Below the pieces are notes generated by a model that was not told where the DNA came from, did not search any database, and saw only the letters and a program-made list of their open reading frames with translations. A program made the position numbers and the translations under genes. Shown here piece after piece: positions 8,970-19,258 of a DNA stretch of 64,000 bases (its first letter is position 1; every line of letters begins with the position of its first letter). Source of the DNA: Candidatus Methanoxibalbensis ujae (GTDB lineage: Archaea > Halobacteriota > Syntropharchaeia > Alkanophagales > Methanospirareceae); contig JAOQIN010000006.1 in the NCBI GenBank assembly GCA_026134085.1, positions 1-64,000 of the forward strand. Reading direction: 5' to 3'.

Positions 8970-9445
8970 TGCTCCAATGAGGCAATTTCCTCTTCAAGCT
9001 CTTTTATCTCCTTTGTGTTGTCCTTGTATTCAAACTGAGAGCCGCAGAGGTCGCACCAGAAATTCAGAGATGCGGCCTCCTCAAATGTGATCCGCCTGCA
9101 TTTGCACTGATAGAACATCCCTCTTCGCTCCCTTGTGAGCTGTCTGCGTATTTCCTCTATCCTGTGCTGTATGTCATTCTCAATTATGTGGCGCACCTTG
9201 CTTATGTCTATCTTCCACCAGTATGTTATCCAGCCACTCTCGTCGTCACGCTCGGTGCGATATTCCGCTATCCTCTTCTCATAAAGCGCATACAGAACCT
9301 TCCTCACTGAGGTGAGCTTCATATCTGTTATCTTTGCGAGCTCCTCATCTGTTATCTCACCATCAGGTATGCCCTCTATCACCCTCAGACCTTCTTCACC
9401 TATGAGTGTTCTGAAAAATTCCCTCACAAGGTTCGTGTCTGACAT
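8942..9445 (-). CDS. tfe: Transcription initiation factor E subunit alpha (TFE)
   Basis: 'ITDEELAKITDMKLTSVRKVLYALYEKRIAEYRTERDDESGWITYWWKID', zinc ribbon 'YQCKCRRITFEEAASLNFWCDLCGSQFEYKDN'; start at a Met preceded by GGAAGG. Confidence 0.9.
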   Translation of the reverse strand: MSDTNLVREFFRTLIGEEGLRVIEGIPDGEITDEELAKITDMKLTSVRKVLYALYEKRIAEYRTERDDESGWITYWWKIDISKVRHIIENDIQHRIEEIRRQLTRERRGMFYQCKCRRITFEEAASLNFWCDLCGSQFEYKDNTKEIKELEEEIASLEQWMRRLRGE

Positions 9446-9716
9446 GCCGACCTTCCGCCACACCGACAAGTCCGTCATCATTTTCAGATTGTTTTAGCAT
9501 AAATTAAAATTTTCTATCGCCGAGTGTCTCCCGTCTCAATTCAATAATTCAATCAATGTGCATGTGAGGTGAGAGGGCGCATCAGTCGGGATGAGCTCCG
9601 GTTGTCAGCGGGGTGATGGTCAGTGATGGTCAGTATGCAGGGCCAGGTGTAGAAGCAAAGTTTCGTTAAGAGATAATCATTAAAAACGGAAGCGGGAAGA
9701 TAAGAGGTGGGGGATT

Positions 9717-10595
9717 ATGAGGGAGAACTTCAATGAGCGTGCAAACGCGCTCGCGATGGAGTATTGGAGATTGAAACATCTGCTGTCAAAAAAGGATGAT
9801 GAGGAGAGACTTGAGGAGATAGAGCGGCTTCTGGAAAGAGGAATAAGTGGTAAATTGCGTGAAAGACTTGAAGCCGAAGCGCGTGTATTGAGAAAGGATA
9901 GGGAAGAAAGGATGAATGCAATGAAAAATCTTGAGATCATAAGCGGAGAATTGCTTGAGCTGACGGCAGAATTTGCACCTAATTTGGATTTTAATGGCAA
10001 TTTCTTCCCGTATGACAGTGAACATGACCAGCTTTCTGAAGATTTTTTCAGAGCGATCACCGATATTTTTTTTGGAAACCCGTTGCGCAGAATTGAACTG
10101 CGTGATGCTGTGTTCTCTTCTGAAGGCATAAAGGTGAATTCAGATGAATCACCGCTGCGCGTGCTCGACCGTGTGATTTCTCTCATACAGGAGACAGCGA
10201 AGAAGAAAATGGGCATGCAGAACTTGATAGACGACATATGGCGAAGGCTCAGTCAGAACGAATATGCGTTCATAGTTTTGAGCGTGCTCGTGTCCGCGGG
10301 AAGAGCGCTCAGCAAAGAGGAGATAAAGGAGATTTCATGCAGAAGGGACAGCGAATACAAAGAACTTGTGAAGGATTATGACAAAAAGCTGATGGCTGCT
10401 CTGTCTTTCCTCGTGAGCGACGGCTGGGGTCATGATATAGTCCGTGAAAACGGTGGAAAATACGAGATCACCGGATTCGGCGAGTGGATATGGAAAGTAT
10501 GCAACTCGGAAAGAGGTAAGAGAAACAGAAACTCTCAAAACAACGCAGACAGCATGAGCAGTATGCGCAGGATAGTGAGGTTTTTCAGAAGGTGA
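9717..10595 (+). CDS. Hypothetical protein, N-terminal coiled coil and C-terminal winged-helix-like region
   Basis: Long ORF with codon use like its neighbours; 'IVLSVLVSAGRALSKEEIKEIS...AALSFLVSDGWGHDIVRENGGKYEITGFGEWIW' looks wHTH-like. Confidence 0.6.
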   Translation: MRENFNERANALAMEYWRLKHLLSKKDDEERLEEIERLLERGISGKLRERLEAEARVLRKDREERMNAMKNLEIISGELLELTAEFAPNLDFNGNFFPYDSEHDQLSEDFFRAITDIFFGNPLRRIELRDAVFSSEGIKVNSDESPLRVLDRVISLIQETAKKKMGMQNLIDDIWRRLSQNEYAFIVLSVLVSAGRALSKEEIKEISCRRDSEYKELVKDYDKKLMAALSFLVSDGWGHDIVRENGGKYEITGFGEWIWKVCNSERGKRNRNSQNNADSMSSMRRIVRFFRR

Positions 10596-10659
10596 GAACT
10601 CTCTTCTCATCTCTCATGTCTCATATCACATCTCTCTTCTTATCTCGTTTTATCCATAC

Positions 10660-10762
10660 TCGCTCTCCGTCAGTGAAATCTCTCTTCATCCATCTCTCTT
10701 CATCCATATTCGCTCTCCGTCAGTGAACACCGTCAGAGAGAACCGTCAGAGAGAACAGGAGA
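10660..10762. repeat. Short direct repeats (atctctcttcatccat; tcgctctccgtcagtga)
   Basis: 'CTCGCTCTCCGTCAGTGAA' / 'TTCGCTCTCCGTCAGTGAA' and duplicated 'ATCTCTCTTCATCCAT', then two copies of 'CCGTCAGAGAGAAC'. Confidence 0.8.
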
Positions 10763-10797
10763 AAAGTGAAATGAATGATAATAAGTGATGATAAGCG

Positions 10798-11634
10798 ATG
10801 AGGCTGAGAATGAGGAAGGGCATAGATAAGGAGAAAGTGATTGCATACAGGCGCTCAAAACTTTTCCCGTGGAATTTCATATTTGAGGATGTTGACGAGC
10901 GTGCGATAGAATATTTCGCTCCTTATGCTGTTCAGATTCTCGGCGGGAGGCATGATCAGAAAAAAGAGGAGAGTGCGCAGCGAAGCCTCAGGGAGCATGC
11001 TGAAGCTGGCGTTAAACGGGGGGTTTTTCACTCAGGAGGAGGCTCAGGTGCGGAGGAGCGTTCTGTTGACAAGGAGTATCTGAGGAGGCGCATTCGTGAG
11101 GAGGTCAGCGCTGTGGTCTCTGATTTTTTGTTTGATACTGATGATGAGGATGCGATAAAGATGCACGGCGATTTTGCACAATTTTTTCCATTTGCATTCT
11201 CTCAGTGTCTCGTGCAGGCAATGCTTCACAGAATGAACATGAGGCTTGAAGATGTGATAGATGTGAATGCGATAAGTGAGTTGATGGGAACAAATGTGAA
11301 TGAGATAAGGAGAAGGGAGGATTTGATAAGGGATCTGATAAACAAAAAGCGAAATTTGAACTTGTCCGGCAGGAATTTGCTCGGCAAAAAGGTGATGTCC
11401 GAGTCTGGTGAGTATGTGGGCAATGTGAGTGACATCATTTTTGACGATAAATCCGGCGTTATGAAAGGTCTGCGAGTTGCGGTGAAAGGTGGTGGGAGGC
11501 GTGTCAGCGAGAGGCTGAACAACGCGTTTGGGCGCGCTGGAAGCGTCCGCATGAGAGGGGGGGAGATTGAGATACAGATGCAGGAAGTGCGTTTCAATTC
11601 GTATAACTGCGGTTTTGTTTTGAAAGGTGTATAA
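10798..11634 (+). CDS. PRC-barrel domain protein
   Basis: C-terminal 'SGRNLLGKKVMSESGEYVGNVSDIIFDDKSGVMKGLRVAVKGG' matches the PRC-barrel pattern. Confidence 0.7.
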   Translation: MRLRMRKGIDKEKVIAYRRSKLFPWNFIFEDVDERAIEYFAPYAVQILGGRHDQKKEESAQRSLREHAEAGVKRGVFHSGGGSGAEERSVDKEYLRRRIREEVSAVVSDFLFDTDDEDAIKMHGDFAQFFPFAFSQCLVQAMLHRMNMRLEDVIDVNAISELMGTNVNEIRRREDLIRDLINKKRNLNLSGRNLLGKKVMSESGEYVGNVSDIIFDDKSGVMKGLRVAVKGGGRRVSERLNNAFGRAGSVRMRGGEIEIQMQEVRFNSYNCGFVLKGV

Positions 11635-11784
11635 AAGAGCGAGCAAAAAAGAGCGAGCAACCGGAAGCAGGAGAGCGTGAGTTGGAAAGGGATATTCCTG
11701 ATGAGACAAATCTTTTATGTGTATGGGATGTGATTGATGTGAGGAGGGGGAGCAGGAATCCTCAGAGGAGTGAGGGGAGCTGAG

Positions 11785-12963
11785 ATGAAAGTATTTGTGA
11801 TCGGTTTTGGGCAGGCAGGTGGGAAAGTTGCAGATCTTTTCCTGAAATTTGACCGTGAAATGCGGATGAACTGCGTTGTGAGGGTTTTGGCGATAAACAC
11901 GGCAAAACCTGACCTTATGGGATTGGAACATATTCCGATTGAGGACAGGCTGCTCATAGGCGAAGCGATCACGAAAGGTCATGGCATAGGTGCTGACAAC
12001 GAGCTCGGTGCAAAGATAACATCAGAGGAAATACACACGATACAGAGCGCGATAGACAGGAAAGGCACACATCTAATTGATGCTTTTCTCATTATAGCGG
12101 GTCTCGGAGGTGGAACCGGTTCTGGAGGCGCCCCTGTTCTCGCACGCAGGCTGAAAATGCTGTATGATGAGCCGGTTTATGGACTTGGCATACTTCCCGC
12201 ACGTGATGAAGGCGGCTTATATGCGCTCAACGCAGCCCGCAGCCTGAAGACATTTGTGAAGGAGGTTGACAACCTGCTGCTGTTTGACAATGATGCGTGG
12301 AAGCGTTCTGGAGAGAGTGTTGTGGAGGCACATAAATATATGAACATTGAGATAGTCAGGAGACTGAGCATACTTTTCGGTGCCGGAGAGTCGGATGTTG
12401 TTGGGGAGATGGTTGTTGATGCTGCTGAGGTCATAAACACGCTGAGAGGAGGTGGCATATCCGTCATAGGATATGCAGCGGAGGAGATAGAGGAGAACAG
12501 TGGAACGAGCAGTGGCGGAGGAATATTCAAAAAGGTGTTCGGCGGGAAGAAGAAAACGAGCATAGATACAATGGACGGTGTCACACGTATTATGTCGCTC
12601 ACAAAACGCGCAATTGTGGGAAGACTGACGATACCCTGCGATGTCACAACGGCTGAGCGCGCGCTCATAATAGTCGCGGGACCTCCGGAATACATAAGCA
12701 GGAAAGGTGTTGAGAGTGCGAGAAAGCGCGTGGAAGAGCTTATAAGAGGGACGGAGGTCAGAGGTGGAGATTTCCCCATACCAAAGAGCAAGCATGTCGC
12801 AGCACTCACTCTGTTCTCCAATGTGTCTGATATTCCGCGTGTGAGAGAGCTTCAGGAAATGGCAGTTGAAGCGCAGGAGAAATTGAGGGAAATAACTGAG
12901 GAGAAAGAGCGCGAATATAAAGAGCTGCTCGAGAGCAGGGAGGAGATAAAGCCTCTTTTCTGA
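11785..12963 (+). CDS. cetZ: CetZ-type tubulin/FtsZ superfamily GTPase
   Basis: 'VFVIGFGQAGGKVADLFLKF', 'AINTAKPDLMGLEHI', tubulin signature 'IIAGLGGGTGSGGAPVLARRLK', 'LYALNAARSLKTF'. Confidence 0.9.
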   Translation: MKVFVIGFGQAGGKVADLFLKFDREMRMNCVVRVLAINTAKPDLMGLEHIPIEDRLLIGEAITKGHGIGADNELGAKITSEEIHTIQSAIDRKGTHLIDAFLIIAGLGGGTGSGGAPVLARRLKMLYDEPVYGLGILPARDEGGLYALNAARSLKTFVKEVDNLLLFDNDAWKRSGESVVEAHKYMNIEIVRRLSILFGAGESDVVGEMVVDAAEVINTLRGGGISVIGYAAEEIEENSGTSSGGGIFKKVFGGKKKTSIDTMDGVTRIMSLTKRAIVGRLTIPCDVTTAERALIIVAGPPEYISRKGVESARKRVEELIRGTEVRGGDFPIPKSKHVAALTLFSNVSDIPRVRELQEMAVEAQEKLREITEEKEREYKELLESREEIKPLF

Positions 12964-12969
12964 GGAGGT

Positions 12970-13812
12970 GTGCACATGCGTGCTCTGGCAATTGCTGTTG
13001 TTCTGATTGTTGTTCTGATTGTCGCAGCATCCGTGCCGCTCGCAGTGTCAACGGCTGAAAAATCAGTATTCATGAACAGCAACTTCTCCATATATTTCAG
13101 GAAAAGTGATGCGCAGAATTTCTGGAACACCTACGGAATGCTGCTAAACGGCAGTGAGTTCACGGTTGAGGTTCTTATAACACCCACAAACTACAGCAAA
13201 GAGCTCGGAAACACCGAACTGCACATTGAATCATATTTCATTGATAAAGGCGTTGAGCCCGCCATACTCATAGATGGCAGAAATGTTGAATATCGTAACC
13301 CACTGCCCATAAATCCTGAGAACATAAATGAGATAAAAATACTGTTGACCGCCGAAGCGGTGAACAATGTGAAAATGAGAATGCCCATCACACTGATAAA
13401 AATCACTCAGAGGACATCAGAAGGCGAGTATATGATTGAAAACAGGGAGACAAATGTGTCTTCATGGCTCATAGAAGAAGCAATAAAATATATGGAGGAG
13501 GCAAAACAGAAGATAAAAGAGGCGGAAAAGATTGTGTCCGGACTTGTGAATGCGGAGAGAGAATTGGAGAACGCAAGATCACAGCTGAGCCATGCTGAAA
13601 ATCTCTACATGCAGGGAAAACCTGAGAGGGCACTGGAAGAGGCGAAGAGCGCACTTGAGAACGCGAAAATTGCTGTTGAAAGCGCGGGATCTTCGAGAAG
13701 AATGGGAGATGTCATGAGGTATGTGCTCGCCGCGGTTGTGCTCGTCATTGTGGCGGTTGTCGCATTTGTGTGGTTCAGAAAAAGACAGAGGGAGCGCGGC
13801 AAACTCGGATAG
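12970..13812 (+). CDS. Membrane-anchored extracytoplasmic protein with juxtamembrane coiled coil
   Basis: N-terminal hydrophobic signal, helical 'EEAIKYMEEAKQKIKEAEKIVSGLVNAERELENARSQLSHAENLYMQGKPERALEEAKSALENAK', C-terminal TM 'YVLAAVVLVIVAVVAFVWFRKRQ'; starts 7 nt after the cetZ ORF. Confidence 0.7.
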   Translation: MHMRALAIAVVLIVVLIVAASVPLAVSTAEKSVFMNSNFSIYFRKSDAQNFWNTYGMLLNGSEFTVEVLITPTNYSKELGNTELHIESYFIDKGVEPAILIDGRNVEYRNPLPINPENINEIKILLTAEAVNNVKMRMPITLIKITQRTSEGEYMIENRETNVSSWLIEEAIKYMEEAKQKIKEAEKIVSGLVNAERELENARSQLSHAENLYMQGKPERALEEAKSALENAKIAVESAGSSRRMGDVMRYVLAAVVLVIVAVVAFVWFRKRQRERGKLG

Positions 13813-13878
13813 GCTTCATGCGTCATGATTTCGTCCCGTGATGTGATTCATGATGTCAGGGCCTGGAGATGATGACAT

Positions 13879-14646
13879 ATGTTGAGGACCCCAGCGCTTG
13901 TGTGTGTGTTGAGAAGTCTATCGGTGGAGAAAGCGTTGAATGCGATAATGCGAGGGGCTGATGCTGTTGAGCTGCGTGTCGACTTGCTCAGGAGAGATGA
14001 GCGAGATGTTGCGAGGGTGCGCGACTTTGTCAGCGTTTTTAAAGATTTCAGGTGTGATGCGCATGTCATACTCACAAATCGTGCTGCGGGTGAGGGCGGC
14101 AGTTTTGAAGGCACTGAGGAGGAGCGCATGAATCTGCTCGCCGAATTGATGGAGGTTGTTGATGCGGATGCCGTTGACGTTGAATTCATGGCGGAGCATG
14201 AGATGAGGTCGGAGATAATGAGGATCGCGCATGACAGAAACGCATCTGTCATACTCTCATTTCACGACTTCAGCGGAATGCCAGCCGCAGACAGCATTGA
14301 AAATATGGCACACGAGATGCACGCAGAAGGCGCAGATATTGCAAAGATAGCGGTGACGCCCAAAACGGCTGAGGATGCACTCACACTCCTCAGGATAACA
14401 CTGAAACTCTCTCACTCCTCTCTCAACGACTCTCTCAACGACAGAAGCGGCGCACATGCGAGAAATGCGAGAAATGAAAAGAAAGTTGCGATAATAGGCA
14501 TGGGAAGGATCGGAAAGCACACACGCGTCATTGCACCCATATACGGCTCAGCGCTCACATACGGATTTCCAGATGACGACGAGGAAGTTGCACCGGGTCA
14601 GCTCAGCATATCAGCAATGAGAGGGATGCTCAACGCGCTTTCTTGA
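13879..14646 (+). CDS. aroD: Type I 3-dehydroquinate dehydratase
   Basis: 'GADAVELRVDLLRRDE', 'DAVDVEFMAE', 'VILSFHDFSGMP', 'GADIAKIAVTPKTAEDALTLL', 'IGMGRIGKHTRVIAPIYGSALTYG'. Confidence 0.9.
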   Translation: MLRTPALVCVLRSLSVEKALNAIMRGADAVELRVDLLRRDERDVARVRDFVSVFKDFRCDAHVILTNRAAGEGGSFEGTEEERMNLLAELMEVVDADAVDVEFMAEHEMRSEIMRIAHDRNASVILSFHDFSGMPAADSIENMAHEMHAEGADIAKIAVTPKTAEDALTLLRITLKLSHSSLNDSLNDRSGAHARNARNEKKVAIIGMGRIGKHTRVIAPIYGSALTYGFPDDDEEVAPGQLSISAMRGMLNALS

Positions 14647-14829
14647 TTTGTGCTGTGCTGTGCTGTGCGTTGGTGGATTTTTTGTCTTGTGTTTTTTCTT
14701 GTGTTTTTTCCTGTGTGCAACGGAAAATGGCTCGCTGATTCAATTATAAGCTTTCTATCTGAGTGAGCTGGTATCTGAGTGAGCTGGGTGTTCACTGTGA
14801 AAAAAATGAGGGAATAGGAGGATGAGGAA

Positions 14830-17814
14830 ATGGCAGAGAGGGAAGGAGGTAGGCGGCGTGAGGAGATTGATAGAGAGGAGAGAAGAGGAAGCATAATGCG
14901 CATAGCCGGCCCGCTTGTTGTTGCGGATAACATGCGGGGCTGTGAGATGTATGAGGTGGTGCGTGTCGGTGATGAGGGTCTGATGGGCGAGACAATACGA
15001 CTTGAAGGTGACCTTGCATACATTCAGGTTTACGAGGACACCACGGGTCTCAAACCTGGCGAGCCTGTCATCGGAACTGGTGCGCCGCTCTCAGTTGAGC
15101 TTGGTCCCGGCATATTGAAAAACTTCTACGACGGCATTCAGCGCCCTCTTTCGGCGATAAAGGAGAAAGCAGGCGGCGATTTCATCACGAGAGGCATTTA
15201 TGTTGATGCGCTTGACGCCAGTTGTAAGTGGGATTTCAAGCCCACAGTTGATGAAGGCGCTTCAGTTGCTGGTGGCGACATAATAGGCGAAGTGCAGGAA
15301 ACCAAAGTAATTACACATCGCATACTCGTGCCTCCGAGGATTGAGAGAGGAAAGCTTCTGGAGATAAGGAGTGGAAAGTTCACGGTTAACGATGTCATCG
15401 CCCGCATTGAGACAGAAAGCGGCAGGGAGATAGAGTTGCGCATGAAACATCGCTGGCCCGTTCGCAAAGGCAGACCTTACAGGGAAAAGCTTGACCCCAC
15501 AGTCCCTCTTCTGACAGGTCAGCGCGTGTGCGACACATTCTTTCCGATGGCAAAGGGAGGGACAGGCGCAATACCCGGCGGATTCGGAACGGGAAAATGT
15601 GTAACTGGCGACACACCAGTCCTGCTCGCTGACGGAAGCATAAAGAAAATAAGGGAGATATATGAGGCAAACAGGCTCAAAGGAGAGAGAGAGGAGCTCA
15701 AAGGAGAAAGAGAGAGGAGAGAAGAGAGAAGAGAGAGAGAAGAGAGAGGAGAGAGAAGAGAGAGAAGAGAGGGAGAGAGAGAAAAAAACGAGGAGATAAC
15801 ATTCCTCACGCACAAAATAGGAGTTTTCTCGCTCAACACTAAATTGAAAATTGAAAGATCGTGTGCAAATGCTGTCTTCAAAGGCAGAACAGACAGAATA
15901 TACAGAATAAAAACAAAAACTGGCAGAAAAGCAGAGGTGACACCGTCTCACAGGCTTTTCGTCCTCAGGAATGGAGCTGTGTGCGAAGTGCCGGCAGCAT
16001 ATCTGAAGGTCGGAGACCTCATGTTATTACCGAGAAGAATACCATTCTGTGAGCTGCAGCACTTGCGCATTGCGGGGAAACCTTTTGATGGTGATTTCGC
16101 AGAATTGATCGCATTCATCATCGCTGATGGCAAATTGAGAGGAGAGGACATCCTCTTTTACAGCGATGAGAGGCAGTTGATTGAGCGTGTGGCATCGTTG
16201 ATCAAGCGTCTTTTTGGAGTTTCTGCAGATGTATTTCGGAAAGGTGTGCGCGTGAGGAGTGCCGCTCTCGCAAGTGCGCTGCGCAGTATAATCAGAGGTC
16301 ACTGTGTTCCTGAGATTGTGATGAGGTCTCCGCTGCATGTGTGTGCGCGCTTCATATCAGCGCTCTTCGCATGTGAGGGAGTGATAAGATGTGATGAGGC
16401 ACTGATAATCGGAAGCAGGGAGATGCAGCTCGGACTGAGCTATCTGTTGCTGCGCTTCGGCATCATGCACGCGCTCCGTGATATCTCAGGAGGAAAGGGA
16501 GCTGTGGTCATACATGACCTTCCCGAATTCCACGGCATGTTCAAGCCGGAATTCCCGTCTGAGAGGTTCAGGAAGCTTGAGGAGATTCTGGGCGGTGAGG
16601 CGAGACGATGTTGTTCTGCATATGTGTCCGCGGATGTGTTCCTGGATGAGGTTGTTGAGGTGGAGGAGATAGAGGGCGAGCTGGATGTTTATGACCTGAC
16701 AGTGCCTCTTTTCCACAACTTCATAGCGGGTTTCGGTCCGATGTTCCTTCACAACACAGTCATGCAGCATCAGCTCGCGAAATGGTCGGACGCGAGGGTC
16801 ATCGTTTACATAGGATGCGGTGAGCGAGGGAACGAGATGACAGAGGTTCTTGAGGATTTCCCCAAGTTGATTGACCCATACAGCGGTGAAAAGCTTATGG
16901 AGCGCTCAACGCTAATTGCGAACACATCAAACATGCCCGTGGCAGCGCGTGAGGCATCCATATACACGGGAATCACAATCGCAGAGTATTACAGGGACAT
17001 GGGTTACGATGTCGCGATACAGGCGGATTCAACATCAAGATGGGCTGAGGCGTTGAGAGAGATTTCAGGCAAGCTTGAGGAGATGCCCGGCGAGGAGGGA
17101 TATCCGGCATATCTCGCCGCACGCCTCGCGGATTTCTATGAGAGAGCGGGAAGGGTAAAAACTCTCGGAAGCGAGCCCCGCATCGGAAGTGTGACTGTTG
17201 TGGGCGCTGTGTCACCGCCGGGAGGAGACTTCTCAGAGCCAGTAACGCAGAACACTCTTCGTGTTGTGAGGGTTTTCTGGGCGCTTGACACCTCGCTCGC
17301 ACACAGAAGACATTTCCCCGCAATATCCTGGCTGCGAAGCTATTCGCTTTATACCGAACACCTCAGAGAATGGTTCAGCAGGAATGTGGCACCTGATTTC
17401 ATAGAGCAGCGTGATGAGATGATGGCAATACTCCAGAATGAGGCGCAGCTTCAGGAAATCGTGCAGCTCGTTGGCGCTGATGCACTGCCCGAGCGTGACC
17501 GCCTCATTTTGGAGGTCGCTCGTATGATCCGTGAGGACTTCCTCCAGCAGAACGCATATCACAACATAGACTCATTCTGCTCGCTTGAAAAGCAGTATCT
17601 GATGGCTAAAATAGTATTGGAATGGTATGCAATGGCGAGAGATGCAATGGAAAGCGGCGTTGGAATTGCTAAAATAGCAAGAATGCATGTTAAAGATGTG
17701 ATTGCTCGTATGAAATATGAGAGGAACGAGACATTCAGAGAGAAATATGAGGAGATAATGAGAGCAATGAAGGACGAATTTGAGCAGTTGAAGAGGGAAA
17801 GTGGAAAAATGTGA
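14830..17814 (+). CDS. atpA: V/A-type ATP synthase catalytic subunit A, intein-containing precursor
   Basis: Exteins 'IPGGFGTGK' and '[32 protein letters not shown]', '[53 protein letters not shown]'. Confidence 0.96.
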   Translation: MAEREGGRRREEIDREERRGSIMRIAGPLVVADNMRGCEMYEVVRVGDEGLMGETIRLEGDLAYIQVYEDTTGLKPGEPVIGTGAPLSVELGPGILKNFYDGIQRPLSAIKEKAGGDFITRGIYVDALDASCKWDFKPTVDEGASVAGGDIIGEVQETKVITHRILVPPRIERGKLLEIRSGKFTVNDVIARIETESGREIELRMKHRWPVRKGRPYREKLDPTVPLLTGQRVCDTFFPMAKGGTGAIPGGFGTGKCVTGDTPVLLADGSIKKIREIYEANRLKGEREELKGERERREERREREERGERRERREGEREKNEEITFLTHKIGVFSLNTKLKIERSCANAVFKGRTDRIYRIKTKTGRKAEVTPSHRLFVLRNGAVCEVPAAYLKVGDLMLLPRRIPFCELQHLRIAGKPFDGDFAELIAFIIADGKLRGEDILFYSDERQLIERVASLIKRLFGVSADVFRKGVRVRSAALASALRSIIRGHCVPEIVMRSPLHVCARFISALFACEGVIRCDEALIIGSREMQLGLSYLLLRFGIMHALRDISGGKGAVVIHDLPEFHGMFKPEFPSERFRKLEEILGGEARRCCSAYVSADVFLDEVVEVEEIEGELDVYDLTVPLFHNFIAGFGPMFLHNTVMQHQLAKWSDARVIVYIGCGERGNEMTEVLEDFPKLIDPYSGEKLMERSTLIANTSNMPVAAREASIYTGITIAEYYRDMGYDVAIQADSTSRWAEALREISGKLEEMPGEEGYPAYLAARLADFYERAGRVKTLGSEPRIGSVTVVGAVSPPGGDFSEPVTQNTLRVVRVFWALDTSLAHRRHFPAISWLRSYSLYTEHLREWFSRNVAPDFIEQRDEMMAILQNEAQLQEIVQLVGADALPERDRLILEVARMIREDFLQQNAYHNIDSFCSLEKQYLMAKIVLEWYAMARDAMESGVGIAKIARMHVKDVIARMKYERNETFREKYEEIMRAMKDEFEQLKRESGKM
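15598..16755 (+). other. Intein within the atpA P-loop (386 aa), LAGLIDADG-type
   Basis: Splice blocks: A '[14 protein letters not shown]', B '[15 protein letters not shown]', F '[16 protein letters not shown]', G 'MFLHN' followed by Thr; two LAGLIDADG-like helices '[11 protein letters not shown]' and '[12 protein letters not shown]'. Confidence 0.93.
15672..15790. repeat. Polypurine GAGA-type low-complexity tract in the intein coding sequence
   Basis: Nearly pure A/G run encoding '[37 protein letters not shown]'. Confidence 0.9.
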
Positions 17815-17816
17815 CT

Positions 17817-17900
17817 TTCTCCCCTTTTTTTTGTTTTTTTGTTTTGTTTTGTTTTATTTTGTTTTGTTTTATTTTTATTTTATTCTGTTCTGTTTATTGC
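17817..17900 (+). terminator. T-rich tract (TTTTG-type repeat), probable intrinsic terminator of atpA
   Basis: Long U-rich run (tttttttttgtttttttgttttgttttg...) directly after the atpA stop. Confidence 0.65.
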
Positions 17901-18076
17901 CGTAGAATAATCCCGCACCTGGCAAACTCCATTCTGTGCCTTCACTTCATCATCGCATGGAGAATAGGGTTTGGGCTTTCCTTCCTGCCACCCTGCCACA
18001 CAGCAACAGCACAGCTTGCGACAGGCATTGCGACAACGGAATAATTAATAATAAAGAATGTGCGGGCGTAATTGAG

Positions 18077-19237
18077 ATGATGTGGATGGAGAAGCACCGT
18101 CCCAGGGAGATAGAGGAGATAGTTGGTCAAAAGCATGTGAAGGCCCGGGTGAAAGCGTTTCTGGACATGCGCACGGTGCCCAATCTTCTCCTCTACGGAC
18201 CTCAGGGAACCGGGAAGACATCTCTCGCATTTGTGATTGCGCGCTCACTGTACGGCGATTTCTGGCATGAGAACTTGCTTTATGTGGAGTGTGCGGATTT
18301 CATTGAGCACAGAAAGGCATGGCTAAAACAGAATGAGCATTTTCGCATATTTTACGATGAATATAAATCCGCAGTTGAAATATTCAATCAAGTCATAAAG
18401 GAATATGCAGGAATTCCGCCTATGGATGCGGATTTCAGAATTATTTTTCTTAAAAATGCAGATTTATTGCCTGCTAATATACAACAATCACTTCGCAGAA
18501 TGATTGAGAAATATAACAGAACATGCAGATTCATTTTTTCAGCGAAAATGCCCGCGAGAATTATACAACCAATAAGATCAAGATGCCTTCCTCTTCATTT
18601 CAAGCCGCTTGACAGGCAGAAAGAGCGCATTGAATCATTTTGTCCATTTTCTTCAAACAGTGAAATGCGCGGATATGAAATGGAGCGCGGAGAGGGTGAC
18701 GGAGGAGAGTGTGAGAGAAGTGCACTGCAGCAGCTTCTTCTTCGCATATTCAGAAAGGAGGGTTTCAGTGTGACGGAGGAAGCGTTGAAGACGATTGAGT
18801 ATTGTGCCCGGTGTGCTGGCGGAGGAGCGGCAGATGCTGGCGTGGCAATATGCATAGGTGAGGCTGCAAGTGCAGTTGTTTCCTGTGATCTCATAGATAA
18901 AAGTGCTGTGGAATCTGTTGCGGAGCACATCCTATCGCATCGTGAGCACATCAGAAGAATGCTGAACGCAGCATTTGAAGGAAAGGCGATCGCGGCGCAG
19001 CGCGGCGCTGATATCGGCGAGATATATGAAGAGATGCGGGAGTTGCTACGCGCGACAGGAACTGAAAGGGATTTTGCGAGGCTTTTCCTCCTCCTGTCCG
19101 AAACAGATTTTGATATCAGAGATGCGTTCAATGAGATCATTCATATTGAGCACATGCTTATGCAGTTCAGCAGAATATGCCGCCGGCGGAGCATATGTAA
19201 GTTCAAAGCCACAGATGCAACTGCGCATTTTTTATAA
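18077..19237 (+). CDS. Replication factor C small-subunit-like AAA+ clamp loader
   Basis: 'WMEKHRPREIEEIVGQKHV', P-loop 'LLLYGPQGTGKTSLA', 'NIQQSLRRMIEKYNRTCRFIFSA', 'IIQPIRSRCLPLHF'; start at in-frame ATG 18077. Confidence 0.87.
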   Translation: MMWMEKHRPREIEEIVGQKHVKARVKAFLDMRTVPNLLLYGPQGTGKTSLAFVIARSLYGDFWHENLLYVECADFIEHRKAWLKQNEHFRIFYDEYKSAVEIFNQVIKEYAGIPPMDADFRIIFLKNADLLPANIQQSLRRMIEKYNRTCRFIFSAKMPARIIQPIRSRCLPLHFKPLDRQKERIESFCPFSSNSEMRGYEMERGEGDGGECERSALQQLLLRIFRKEGFSVTEEALKTIEYCARCAGGGAADAGVAICIGEAASAVVSCDLIDKSAVESVAEHILSHREHIRRMLNAAFEGKAIAAQRGADIGEIYEEMRELLRATGTERDFARLFLLLSETDFDIRDAFNEIIHIEHMLMQFSRICRRRSICKFKATDATAHFL

Positions 19238-19258
19238 AAAGTATTTTTATTAATTCAC

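Noticed and set aside
11044-11982. 312-aa minus-strand ORF
   Set aside because: Antisense to the PRC-barrel and cetZ genes, His/Pro/Ser-rich composition typical of shadow frames.
15262-15951. 229-aa minus-strand ORF with Ser/Leu repeats
   Set aside because: Antisense to atpA and the intein polypurine tract.
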